Positions 54,425-63,778 of a stretch of 64,000 nucleotides of DNA are shown piece by piece. How positions within the stretch are numbered: the stretch's first letter is position 1; each line of letters begins with the position of its first letter. Under the pieces are notes generated by a model, which was given only the letters and a program-made list of their open reading frames with translations, was not told the DNA's origin and searched no databases. Both the position numbers and the translations under genes were made by a program. This DNA comes from Timema cristinae (lineage: Eukaryota; Arthropoda; Insecta; Phasmatodea; Timematidae), in the NCBI GenBank assembly GCA_039000515.1, contig JBCFYV010000100.1:54311433-54375432 (forward strand), read 5' to 3'.

Positions 54425-54689
54425 TTCTTATATTTGAAATATTTAGCTTGTACTTTCTGAACCGACCGATTTTTTTTATTAGCACACAACTTATAAACAG
54501 ACTTAATTCTTAAACAAACACAACACCCATACCCCCTCGGAGCATTAATTTATCACTGTGAAGCCAGGCCTCCACCGTGGTTCGGATCCCACGTTAAACT
54601 GTAGGTCCTTCATTTCATCTCACAATCACCCTACCGTTACACATTAGCGTAAGAGCGTATGACCCGAACGGGTAGTAAGACGCGGTGCC

Positions 54690-54758
<69 letters not shown>

Positions 54759-54887
54759 CACTGTGAAAGAGGAAACCTACATTTAACCGATGATAAATTT
54801 TTCGGCCATGCCGAGGAAACGAAACCGAAACCTTTAACTCGGTAGGCAGGGTAAAGCTACCGACTGTGCTGAGGTGTTTGGCTACTC
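54425..54887 (-). mobile_element. SINE-E inserted in SINE-A
   Basis: 3' module AATATTTAGCTTGTACTTTC and TGAACCGACCGATTTTTTTT. The body is split by a SINE-B. The head complement has GCTACCGACTGTGCTGAGG. Confidence 0.82.
54563..54756 (+). mobile_element. SINE-B, 5' truncated, innermost of the nest
   Basis: Starts GCCAGGCCTCCACCGTGGTT and ends with the 3' module and a long (AAT)n tail (about 54690-54756). Perfect 11-bp duplication ATCACTGTGAA at 54552-54562 and 54757-54767. Confidence 0.95.
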
Positions 54888-55194
54888 AGAGGAAGTGAAC
54901 CCGCATTTTCGTGAAGGGAGAGTGAAAAAAACATGTATATAAAAGCCAGCCTCACACCCAAACGAGATTCGAACCCCAATCTCCTCGCCACTAGCAGTCC
55001 ATTCTATTGCATGTGTGACGTCTTATATGATATATATATATCATATACTCTGTATTAGTAAAGACTAGGCTGCTTAAAAATTAATAATTCGTGTATTTTT
55101 GAAACCAAAACAATCGGTTGGTAAATATTGGAGATGATATCGACAAATTTGAAGACAAATTAAAGTTCAAGTAATAATTCTATAAAGTAAATGG

Positions 55195-55448
55195 TTTCGG
55201 TGGCCGCATGGTTTAGCGCGTTACTCGCATGTTAAACTAGACTGCCGAAGATGGGGAAATTGGGGTTCTATCCTGGTTGGGGGGAGGGGGGAAATGAGGG
55301 CAGTTAAAAAAAAGTTTTCCGCTCCAAATCCACACAAATACGGGTACACGTCATATAATTACAACCTTACTCATCCCTAGAGCCATTAGCGTAATTAGTA
55401 AATAAGCGTATAACCCAAATGGGTAGTAAGACGTGGTGCTCAAAAAAA
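55195..55448 (+). mobile_element. SINE-A, well preserved
   Basis: TTTCGGTGGCCGCATGGTTT head, 3' module TTAGCGTAATTAGTAAATAA and AAATGGGTAGTAAGACGTGG. A G-rich insertion lies at about 55280-55290. Confidence 0.88.
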
Positions 55449-55499
55449 TCATATAAATAAACATTGATAATGTTTTATTATACTATAATTTATTGTAAA

Positions 55500-55940
55500 C
55501 TAGATAGCTGTTGCCCGCGGCTTTGCTCGCGTGGAAGTTGATTATATACAAATACGAAAATATACATATGTATTTACAGATTAATTTAAAATATTACGTT
55601 ACGTTGATGACCATAACTTGACCTCAGATCAAAAATAATCAAGTCCGATACAAACTTTCACCTCCTTTTTCATCCCTTATTAAATAAAATTTCCAAAATT
55701 CCTGAAACACGTATTTATTTGTTTTACGTCAATAACCGAAATACAAAATTTTGTTTATGTAACTTTCAAAATGACGGATTTTGACCCCTTTGGGGTGGAA
55801 TTTTTTTAAAATCCTTTCTTAGTGGGTGCCTACATAACAAAATGAATATACAGTCCGAATTTCATGTTTGTAGCCTTGATAGTTTGCGCTCGGCGATGAT
55901 GAATCAGTTCAGTCAGGACATGTTATTTTATAAGTATAGA
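55500..55940 (-). mobile_element. Helitron-like element G, copy 3
   Basis: Reverse copy: CTAGATAGCTGTTGCCCGCG to TTATTTTATAAGTATAGA, with A before and T after. The hairpin GCCCGCGGCTTTGCTCGCG is complete. It sits in a repeat R copy that resumes at 55941. Confidence 0.82.
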
Positions 55941-56050
55941 TGTATTGATGATATCTATCAAAAGTGAGAGAGCTGTAGATCACATGATTTGACGTATGAG
56001 TTCATAAAAAATGTTTGAGTAACTTTTAAAATTGTCAATATAAGTTCCTA
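55941..56050 (+). repeat. Dispersed repeat family R, copy
   Basis: GATGATATCTATCAAAAGTG, AGCTGTAGATCACATGATTT and GACGTATGAGTTC. Its left part (about 55455-55499) lies before the Helitron-like insertion. Confidence 0.65.
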
Positions 56051-56390
56051 TTTATCTAAATCGGACCGTAAAAACCAAACCGAAGAGAAAAAGGGGTTCG
56101 TTGAGCTTTCGTAGCTTTTTTAAGTAATTTTCCTGTGTTTACAGTCTCCGAGACAGCTTTGATTCATTCATACGCTTCAGTGGCGTCGATTTAATCTTTG
56201 TATAGACCAGGTTGAACAGTAAAAAGAGGGTGAAGTTCCGTCTGGAGAGTAAGAAACCATAAAGTTGAGAAAAAATAAAACACATCAAGCCGAGGGTGAA
56301 AAAGTACCGTCACCAGAATCAAGTGACAAAAACAATAGCCTCGAATCAATCTCCACTGGTGCAGGATTTATACAAATATACATTTATCTA
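56051..56390. other. No gene seen
   Basis: Unassigned moderately AT-rich sequence. Confidence 0.35.
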
Positions 56391-56695
56391 TAATAATAAA
56401 TAATAATAATAATTATTAATTTATTAGCACCGCGTCTTACTACCCGTTCGGGTTACACGCACTTACGCTAATGTGTAATGTTAGGGTGATTGTGAGATGA
56501 AATGGAGAACCTACAGTTTAACGTGGGATCCGAACCACGGTGGAGGCCTGGCATTCCTCACATTCACAAGATTCTTGTCAGAGGTGAAGGAAGGGTTTGG
56601 TAATCAGATAAATCTGTGCCGGGACCGAGGATTGAACCTCGGACCCCGAACACAGAAGTCCGACATCTTACCCCCTAGACCGCCAGGTCACCCGT
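56391..56695 (-). mobile_element. SINE-B, full length (short-type variant)
   Basis: TTAGCACCGCGTCTTACTAC to the head complement CTAGACCGCCAGGTCACCC. The tail is (AAT)n on the left. The body has ACAAGATTCTTGTCAG in place of the longer segment. The flanks gave no clear duplication. Confidence 0.92.
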
Positions 56696-57112
56696 CCATC
56701 TATGTCTGTGTGCGATGCTCAGCCAAATCTACGGCACGCAGAGATCTGAGATTTTTAACATAGGTGGACAGAAGGGGGTCCGAAGGGGGGCACTTCAAAG
56801 CTGGATTTTTACATTTTTAATTAGCTTTTAAGTTAGGTTATCTTTAACAAAATTTTTGAAGAAAATTATTTTAATCTGGTTTATAATTACGTTTCAGAGA
56901 TAACGTTTCAAAATTAAATCGGGCACCTTGTGAAGGGGGACTTATGTAATTGTTATACCACAGTGGGTGACGGACAGCGCCGTACGGGATTGCTAGTAGA
57001 AAATAATAAATAAAGCAATAATTATGGCATTATGACGTAATATCATTTCAGAGGGAAGGGGAGGGCAAGACGTTTCATTGAAGTGTGTTTTTGATTCTAA
57101 CGTTTATTTTTT
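56696..57112. other. No gene seen
   Basis: Unassigned. A G-rich patch lies near 56772-56792. Confidence 0.35.
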
Positions 57113-57418
57113 TATTTATTTGAGGTATTTAACGTGCACTTCCTGAACCGACTGATTATATCAGAACACGAGAATTCCTATGAACGAGAGTGAAAGAGCC
57201 TACCAATTCTGCCGGGAAAGGTATTTTCAAATAGCTTACCTACGAGGGTTATGTTACATGACACAATCAACATGGGACTATCGTTTTTTACTTCCCCATA
57301 CGAAGGAAGTTGTGCTACGGATTTTTATTGATAGATAAAAATCTGTTAACCCAGCTGGGTTTGAACCCATTAACTTCGGGGGACTGAGGCGAGCACTTTA
57401 CCCCAAGACCACCAAGTT
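57113..57418 (-). mobile_element. SINE-C, full length
   Basis: Best copy of the family: 3' module TGAGGTATTTAACGTGCACT, CGACTGATTATATCAGAACA, body GAGAGTGAAAGAGCCTACCA, B box complement GGGTTTGAACCC, head ACCCCAAGACCACCAAGTT. Confidence 0.87.
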
Positions 57419-57461
57419 CAAACTTTGGTTATATAAAAGAAGCTCTTTATGGCTTCTGTGA

Positions 57462-57676
57462 TCAGCGTCTTACTACCCATCTGCATATTTACACTGAACG
57501 GATAGGGAAAAGGAAGGCGGAATGTAGATTCAATGTACCCACATTTGAGAGGGATTATTTCGTAAAAAGAATACCTCAGTACACCTAACTGGGATTATAA
57601 TCCAGTCCTCCTCCACACCGGAAAACCAGACAATACGACATTAATGCCTTTGTCCACGTGACTACCTCTGCGTGTC
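57462..57676 (-). mobile_element. SINE-A, diverged
   Basis: TCAGCGTCTTACTACCCATC, body AATGTACCCACATTTGAGAG, head CCACGTGACTACCTCTGCGT. Confidence 0.7.
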
Positions 57677-57934
57677 ATGAAAGCAGTTCATCTTGAAGCA
57701 TGTTACTTTCTCTCTCTCTTGTGACCGCATGCGGAAGGATCTTCCCACACGCTTATTGGTCCCTCCCCAGGACGCCTTCCGACCGCGTCTCGACGCCCCG
57801 TGACGTCACGTCCCTATTCGACACGTACAAGAAGACTTGCGTTAATTAAGACGTAGAACGCAATCAAGGCTCTTGAGATCGAAACGGGCCCAAGTGGGGC
57901 ATTCCGCGCAATCAAGAAATAAATACTGGCGAGC
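57677..57934. promoter_or_regulatory. CpG-rich island with CRE and CCAAT words (candidate)
   Basis: 57740-57910 is GC/CpG-rich and matches nothing else in the window. It holds TGACGTCA (about 57801, the CRE palindrome) and ATTGGTCCC (a CCAAT box in complement, about 57756). That combination fits a promoter or enhancer, but no adjacent exon was recognised. Confidence 0.35.
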
Positions 57935-58640
57935 TCATTAGTGCCTTTTCCTTAAAATATTATTTATTAGTTTCTTATTTTCACGAACATTTTTATTTGA
58001 ATCCTATTTTTGGCAGACAATTTTAGTGCTTACTCTTATGGAAGATTTTATTAGTTTTTTATTTTCGCGGAAATTACATTTGTATCTTATCTTAAAAGGA
58101 CATTTTTAGTGCCTTATTTTAGTCGTAGTTTTATTAGTACCTTATTTTAGTCGTAGATTTTATTGTTATCTTATTTATAAGTGGTTATTTTATAAGTACC
58201 CAAACTTCAGTGGATATTATTAGTGTCTTATTTTTAATATATATTTTTATCAGGGCCTCAATTTATAGTGGATTTTATCTTTGTCCTATTTTAGTGATTA
58301 TTTTAAATAGGTACCTTATTACTAGGGAAGAATTTTTAATGCCTTAGTTGATTAGGTATTTTAAATCCCTTATTAATAATGAAGGATTTTAGTGCTTTAT
58401 TTTATCTGGAGTTTTAAGTGTATTATATATAACTAGTGGAGAATTTTAAGTCCCTTGTTTTGTTTAGTATTTAAGTACCTTATTAATAATGGATAATTTT
58501 TAGTCCCTTATTTTAATCGGTATTTTAAGTGCCTTTTTTACTAATGGAGAATTCTTAGTGCCTTATTAAGTGCCTTATTTTATTCGGTATTTAACTGCCT
58601 TATTAATAGCAGAGTATTTTTAGTGACATATTTAAGGGTG
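57935..58640 (+). repeat. Decayed tandem array, unit about 33 bp
   Basis: More than 20 imperfect units of TTTTAGTGCCTTATTTTAGT plus a short variable part (GTAGA or AATGGA). Every unit differs, so this is an old array. Confidence 0.8.
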
Positions 58641-58745
58641 ATTTTGGTTATACATTAACAAGGAGTTTTCAAACTTTTTTTTTATAGCTGACTTTGACAC
58701 GGATTGATAGAGGGGAATGGGGGGGGGGGTATAAAAAGGATTCAG

Positions 58746-58985
58746 TCCCGTCTTGACCAGGTTCGGATCTCGGTCAGGTTGTAACGAGATAGTTATTTTA
58801 CTTAATTACTTCCCATTTACACCCAAATTTTTTTTAAATTCTACTTCCCTTAGTGTGAATATGTGGCTAGTTCGAACGGGAAGTAAGACGAAAAGAGAAG
58901 TTGTGTTCGAGTCCCGGTTAGATACATAGAGGTTTGTTTTACAAATGTTAACTTTCCTCTCTCCGAGCCAATATGGTTTCATTCC
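58746..58985 (+). mobile_element. SINE-A, two degraded pieces
   Basis: First: ACCAGGTTCGGATCTCGGTC to CGAACGGGAAGTAAGACG (58746-58896). Second: GTGTTCGAGTCCCGGTTAGA to CTCTCCGAGCCAATATGG (58897-58985). Confidence 0.58.
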
Positions 58986-59621
58986 AATGTCGGCTGGAGT
59001 GGGTTTGTGTTTGAACTCCCCCCCCTCCCCGTTGTTTTGTTTGTGTTTTAAAAACTTTTTAATTTGTTTACAACTTTACTTAAGTCAAGTCGGTCATGTT
59101 TGAAGTGGGGAGCATATAGAATATTTCATGGAACGGGGGGGGGGGGGGGGGGGGGGGGGTAAAAAAAGATGCTGCTAACACACGAGAAGAAAAGGAAAGT
59201 TGTAAGCCTTTGAGGCCGAGTGACTAGTTTTATTCTACTTCTTTGGTTGTTTTTTATTTGAAGAAGAGCGAGAGAAAAAAAAAAGGAAGAACTCTTTGCG
59301 CATGCGCCAAACTTCTCACACACAAGAAACAAGTGAAGATTTCGGAGGCGATTAAGGTTTGCCTACTCTCTAAGAGCTATAGAATTTCTAAAGCGGGTTG
59401 CAATGGGAGATACTTGAAAGAAGGAGGGGATGGAGTTACTGTAGACTTTTTATTTTTTAAAGTTTAGAAGCTGTTCTGAATAGATTTATAAAGAAGAACA
59501 ATAAATGAATAGATTTGATAAGAAACTGTCGAGTACGGGAAATCATAGAAAACGAAACGCTTTGAAGAGTAATGCAAAGAGTAGTACCGTCCAATCTTCA
59601 TCAGAAGAGTTTTTGTTTTGT
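58986..59621. other. Poly-G tract and unassigned sequence
   Basis: G25 lies at 59135-59159. The rest shows no gene or repeat match. Confidence 0.4.
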
Positions 59622-59673
59622 TTCTAAGCATCGCGTCTCACTCGTTACCCAAGGTACACCTATGAAGGCTGTC
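59622..59673 (-). mobile_element. SINE-A 3' end, separated from its body
   Basis: AAGCATCGCGTCTCACTCGT and GGTACACCTATGAA. The body and head probably continue at 60178 after two later insertions (SINE-B, SINE-D). Confidence 0.55.
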
Positions 59674-59685
59674 TACACGACGTAA

Positions 59686-59956
59686 GGTGACCTGGCGGTC
59701 TAGGGGTAAGGTGTCAGACTTCTGTACTGGCGGCCGGGGTTCAATCCTCGGTCCCGGCACAGATTTATCTGATTACCAAACCCTTCCTTCACCTCCGACA
59801 AGACATCTTGTGAATGCCAGGCCTCCACCGTGGTTCGGATCCCACGTTAAACTGTAGGTCCTCCATTTCATCTCACAATCACCCTACCATTACACATTAG
59901 CGTAAGTGCTTATAACCCGAACGGGTAGTAAGACGCGGTGCTAATAATAATAATAA
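59686..59956 (+). mobile_element. SINE-B, near full length (short subtype)
   Basis: GGTGACCTGGCGGTCTAGGG head, GACAAGACATCTTGTGAATG, 3' module, (TAA)n. Perfect 12-bp duplication TACACGACGTAA at 59674-59685 and 59957-59968. Confidence 0.96.
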
Positions 59957-59979
59957 TACACGACGTAACCTAAATGAGA

Positions 59980-60166
59980 TGATAAGTGATTATGAAGGTG
60001 TAGGCCAGTGGAAACCTTAAATCTGACTTAAGCCTAATTTACCAACCCCTGGCAACTGTTGGGATAATTTCCTTTAAGAGAAAAAAAGTGTATCGGCCGA
60101 GAATCGAATCCGGGACCCCTAGGTTCGTAGCCAGTTGCACTGGCCACTACACCACGCAGCCGGTTA
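59980..60166 (-). mobile_element. SINE-D
   Basis: GATAAGTGATTATGAAGGTG then TAGGCCAGTGGAAACC (3' side), body TTAAGCCTAATTTACCAACC, B box complement GAATCGAATCCGGGACC, head TGGCCACTACACCACGCAGC. Confidence 0.82.
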
Positions 60167-60177
60167 CAAATTGTATT

Positions 60178-60553
60178 TAATGTGTTAGTAATGAATTAGG
60201 TTGGATTTAAAGGAAGTTTACCCGCATTTGCGTGCTGGGAGAGCGGAAAGCCAAATGCACCTAATATCATTGACGAGGTACCTGCAGATCTTATAGAAAG
60301 AAGCTTTATCTTCGCTCTCTCTCAGTTAACTGTTGCCAAATCTCCTCGCTCTCAGTTATGTCTGGGGTAAGAAAGACTGGCAACCTCGACTATCCAGCGT
60401 TGCAAAATTTAGCTACTATTAAGGGAATATTGACCCACACGAAGACAATAGAACGACAACGCTGTTTCCCCAACCAGGACTCGAATCTCTATCGTCGGTA
60501 ATTTAGATGAATGTGAATGGGACGCCTCAGACGATACGACAACCGAAGCGGGT
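60178..60553 (-). mobile_element. SINE-A body and head with about 200 bp of foreign sequence
   Basis: Body AGGAAGTTTACCCGCATTTG (60211-60260). The B box complement GGACTCGAATCTC and head ACGATACGACAACCGAAGCG come after about 60460. The insert between is unassigned. Confidence 0.65.
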
Positions 60554-61039
60554 GACTAATTATAATCTTACACGTAATAACGAAGATAAAACATAATAAT
60601 AATAATAATTAAGGCAGTTAAGTTAAGTCATAGAGCTGACACGTTATTTGTTATCATGTTCATGTAGTCAGCGGCGTTGCGACGCACAAAAGGGCCTCCT
60701 CGTCGTTGTAAAATGGGGCCAAATATCCGGACAATAAACTTGAGCGCCCCGGCTTCTTTTATGAAGGCAAAACCGCAGACACTACATTCATTGTCTCCGT
60801 AAAACAATGTGGGTGGGGGGACGGGGGGAGGGATCTGGCTTTTCAAGACATTTTAATTAGAGGGGGTGATGAGCGTACGGGGAGGTGTTGAAGCTGTATA
60901 TAGAGAGTAGTATTTTCATATCTAGGTCACCTTAATTTAAACACGTGAGCTCATTATGTTGATATTTATTAATTTTATACTTTAAAACAAATTTTGCATA
61001 TTCATAAAAAATATATATATTCACGTGAAGAAGCGTTGC
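60554..61039. other. No gene; possible transposon end
   Basis: CAGCGGCGTTGCGAC at 60669 resembles CAGTGGCGTAGC-type DNA transposon ends. A minus-strand 72-residue frame at 60628-60846 has no recognised domain. Confidence 0.35.
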
Positions 61040-61195
61040 AAATCGTTGGTTTCATGTTCTAATACGTCACTTTTGCAGTATACTGAATTGTTGGAGACAT
61101 GGAGATCATAGTTCGAATCCTGATTTGTTGTAAGTCCTAATGAGGGTACGTTTAATTTAAATTTTCCTTCATTTTTACCCCATTAGAGTAAACCT
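61040..61195 (+). mobile_element. SINE-A, degraded
   Basis: GTTGGTTTCATGTTCTAATA head, B box ATAGTTCGAATCCTGAT. Confidence 0.5.
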
Positions 61196-61542
61196 TAAAA
61201 CTATGTGTTTAAATGGGAGTTAGAGAAATTATGATTGGGGAGGAGAAGGGAAAATTTTCATAAACCAATAGAAACAATTACTAACAGAACAATTTATTTG
61301 ATAAGCTGAGGTGCTTATTACTAGAGTGGTTCTTTCAAATCAATTCATGTTTAGTTAGTAAATTTAAACTATTTCTTTTGGTGTTCATTTCAACAATGTC
61401 TCCACGTAAGCGAGCAAATATTGATGCAAAGACTGCATGTATATATTTTACTTCTTATAGGTAGTAGTTAATTTGTGGCTTCACCAACATACAAAGTTCT
61501 CGCCTCATACGTGTCTGAAATTGTATTTTTGGTAGTTTAGAT

Positions 61543-61876
61543 CAGGGTTTCTCAAACTGCGAGGCGCGAAGGGATTTCAGATGAGGTGTGAACCAATTTT
61601 TCACTTCCTTCGACTTGCTAAATTATGATTGACTAAAAAATTCATATTCTGTTTGGCCTATGAAGCAATAAAATTAATTAATATCTTACAAAACTTTATT
61701 ATTTTTATAAACTTCTACAAAGCTCTTATCAGAAAATAATGAAATCAATTAAATAATAAATGTCTCATTTTTGTATTTTAACGTAAAAAAAGTTATTTTA
61801 TTCTAAGAATAAGAGTCTTAACAATTACTTTTAATGTTCATATAAGGCTCAAGAGTAGAGAGTTTGAGAAAACCTG
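61543..61876. mobile_element. hAT MITE with perfect 8-bp target duplication
   Basis: Terminal inverted repeats CAGGGTTTCTCAAACT and AGTTTGAGAAAACCTG (16 bp, one mismatch). GTTTAGAT is duplicated exactly at 61535-61542 and 61877-61884. An 8-bp duplication with CAGGG ends is diagnostic of hAT. The interior of 334 bp is AT-rich with no frame. Confidence 0.93.
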
Positions 61877-62425
61877 GTTTAGATGATTTGCTAAAAATAA
61901 GATAATTTACCCAACTTAAATGTGAGCGAAGCCGTGAGGAAAACCCGAGTAAGTTAATATGATTATAAAAAATGAATGATTGATTAATTCATTTAGCAAA
62001 ATTAATAAACAAATATACTTAGAAAGACTGGTAAAATATACTTTGGCACTTAAAAAGAAATTCAAAATTCAAAATAAGACAAAATTATTAAAATGGTGTG
62101 ACCACACATGTATGTGCTAATTAATAAAAAACGGTACGGGTAAAAACTTTGTATTTCTGGTACAAAACGGTACAAAAACTAGTACAAACCTTGGCAAAGT
62201 AAAAAGTTCAACATACAAAAGTGGTACTACAGGTTAATGGATGTGCTGCTATACCTTGGGAAGTAGTATATGAGAAAAGACATATTTTTTGAAACGGTAG
62301 TATATACTATTTAACTAAACACTACACATCTCGCCATCTATTAGAATCACTACAAATCATAACGAATGTTTCCGGAGTCAGCAAAACATATTTTAATAAA
62401 TGGTCTAAGAATTAACTTTACAAAA
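61877..62425. other. AT-rich, no gene seen
   Basis: Nothing recognised. Confidence 0.4.
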
Positions 62426-62515
62426 AGTCGTTTGGCCTAAAGGCGTTTGGCCCAAAAGGCATTTGGCCCAAAGCATTTGGCCTAAAGGCATTTAGCCTAC
62501 ACTTTAGGCCAAATG
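62426..62515 (+). repeat. Short tandem of TTTGGCC-type palindromic units
   Basis: Five diverged units of about 15 bp of the type GTTTGGCCTAAAGGC, then an inverted piece ACTTTAGGCCAAATGACGGG, so the array can fold on itself. Confidence 0.85.
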
Positions 62516-62814
62516 ACGGGTACCCGTAGCAACCCACTTGCTATACCCGATAATATATTTTCTTCTTAAAACCATTATGGCGCCGTCACGTGTTTATTTA
62601 TCATTCAAGTTGCCTGTTGCAAAACACAGGAAGTGTCTCACTAAGCTTATAACCTCCTTGGTCAGTGCCTAGCACAGAAGCTGAACGCTAATAGCGAGTA
62701 TAAAACATTTTGGATTTCATATCTCATTTTACTATTCTTTTCTCCATACTGGTAAATAAATCAATACACACAAACTACCTCAACAACTATTACTTCTTAG
62801 AAGAATACAAAAAT

Positions 62815-62990
62815 AGCTACAGTACAATTTTCATTGGAAGTTTCTTTTAAAAAAAAATGCAATCAAATATATCTTTTTGTTTGTCAAGATTGATAACATT
62901 CAAACATAATGTTATTTTATAGGTATTGATAATATCTATCAAAAGTTACCTGACGTATGAATATGTTAAATAAAATCTAGTAACTTTATC
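62815..62990 (+). repeat. Dispersed repeat family R, copy
   Basis: CTACAGTACAATTTTCATTG, GATAATATCTATCAAAAGTT, CTGACGTATGAATATG and AATCTAGTAAC. The ACAGCTG/GATCACATG segment is deleted. Confidence 0.65.
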
Positions 62991-63480
62991 TAGCTTTTTA
63001 TGAAGATTGGATTGTATGTGACGTTTCTCACGTATAAATGAGGTAATAACAAAGAAAATAATGGCAGATTTATAACCCTTTGGGAGTTGTACATTGCCTT
63101 TTGGGAAATGAGATTGGAAATTAGTCAAGCGAGCTCATTTGTTTATGTCGTCATAAAAAACCACGAACTTGATTGTGGTGAGGTTTTTTTACGTGCTCTT
63201 TATGGAAACTGAGTTATTTTATCACATTACCAAGGTTTACAATATGAATAGTTTGTTTAAATTAGTGGGTGATGCTGGAGTAAAAATAATTGTTTGAATT
63301 AAACACTAATAAACTTAAAAAAAAAACATTTATAGACGAGGTTTCACTAACACAGACAGCTTCTTCGGGCGCAGAGTGTAAACTGTGGTTCTTAGTTTCA
63401 AGGTTGACTGTCAACCGCTGATTTTGTTTTCCAGTTTAGATTACTTTATATAGACAGCACCACTTTGACTAAATAGATAG
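62991..63480. other. No gene seen
   Basis: AT-rich. Nothing recognised. Confidence 0.4.
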
Positions 63481-63778
63481 ATATAATTATTATTATTAAC
63501 ACCGCGTATTACTACCCATTCGGGTTATACGCACTTACGCTAATGTGTAATGGTAGGGTGATTGTGAGATGAAATGGAGGACCTACAGTTTAACGTGGGA
63601 TCCGAACCACGGTGGAGGTCTGGCATTCCACACATTCACAAGTTGTGATTAATACACGTCTTGTTAGAGGTTAAGGAAGGGTTTGGTAATCAGATAAATC
63701 TGTGCCGGGACCGAGTATTGAACCCCGGACCCGAGCACAGAGGTCTGACACCTTACCCCTAGACCGCCAGGTCACCCG
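63481..63778 (-). mobile_element. SINE-B, full length (long subtype)
   Basis: (ATT)n and AACACCGCGTATTACTACCC to the head complement CTAGACCGCCAGGTCACCC. The flanking ATAGATAG (63473-63480 and 63779-63786) is a likely short target duplication in a GATA-rich site. Confidence 0.93.

Larger units (their letters stand above)
54325..55030 (-). mobile_element. SINE-A host of a three-level nest
   Basis: 3' module and start of body at 54325-54424 (CTTCTTACTACCCGTTC, TTAGAGGAAGT). Body and head resume at 54888 (AGAGGAAGTGAACCCGCATT, B box complement GAGATTCGAACCCC). The 9-bp sequence AGAGGAAGT is duplicated at 54416-54424 and 54888-54896 around the inserted SINE-E. Confidence 0.85.

Noticed and set aside
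60628..60846. Minus-strand 72-residue frame
   Set aside because: No recognised domain. It starts in a G-rich run and overlaps a possible transposon end, so coding is not supported.
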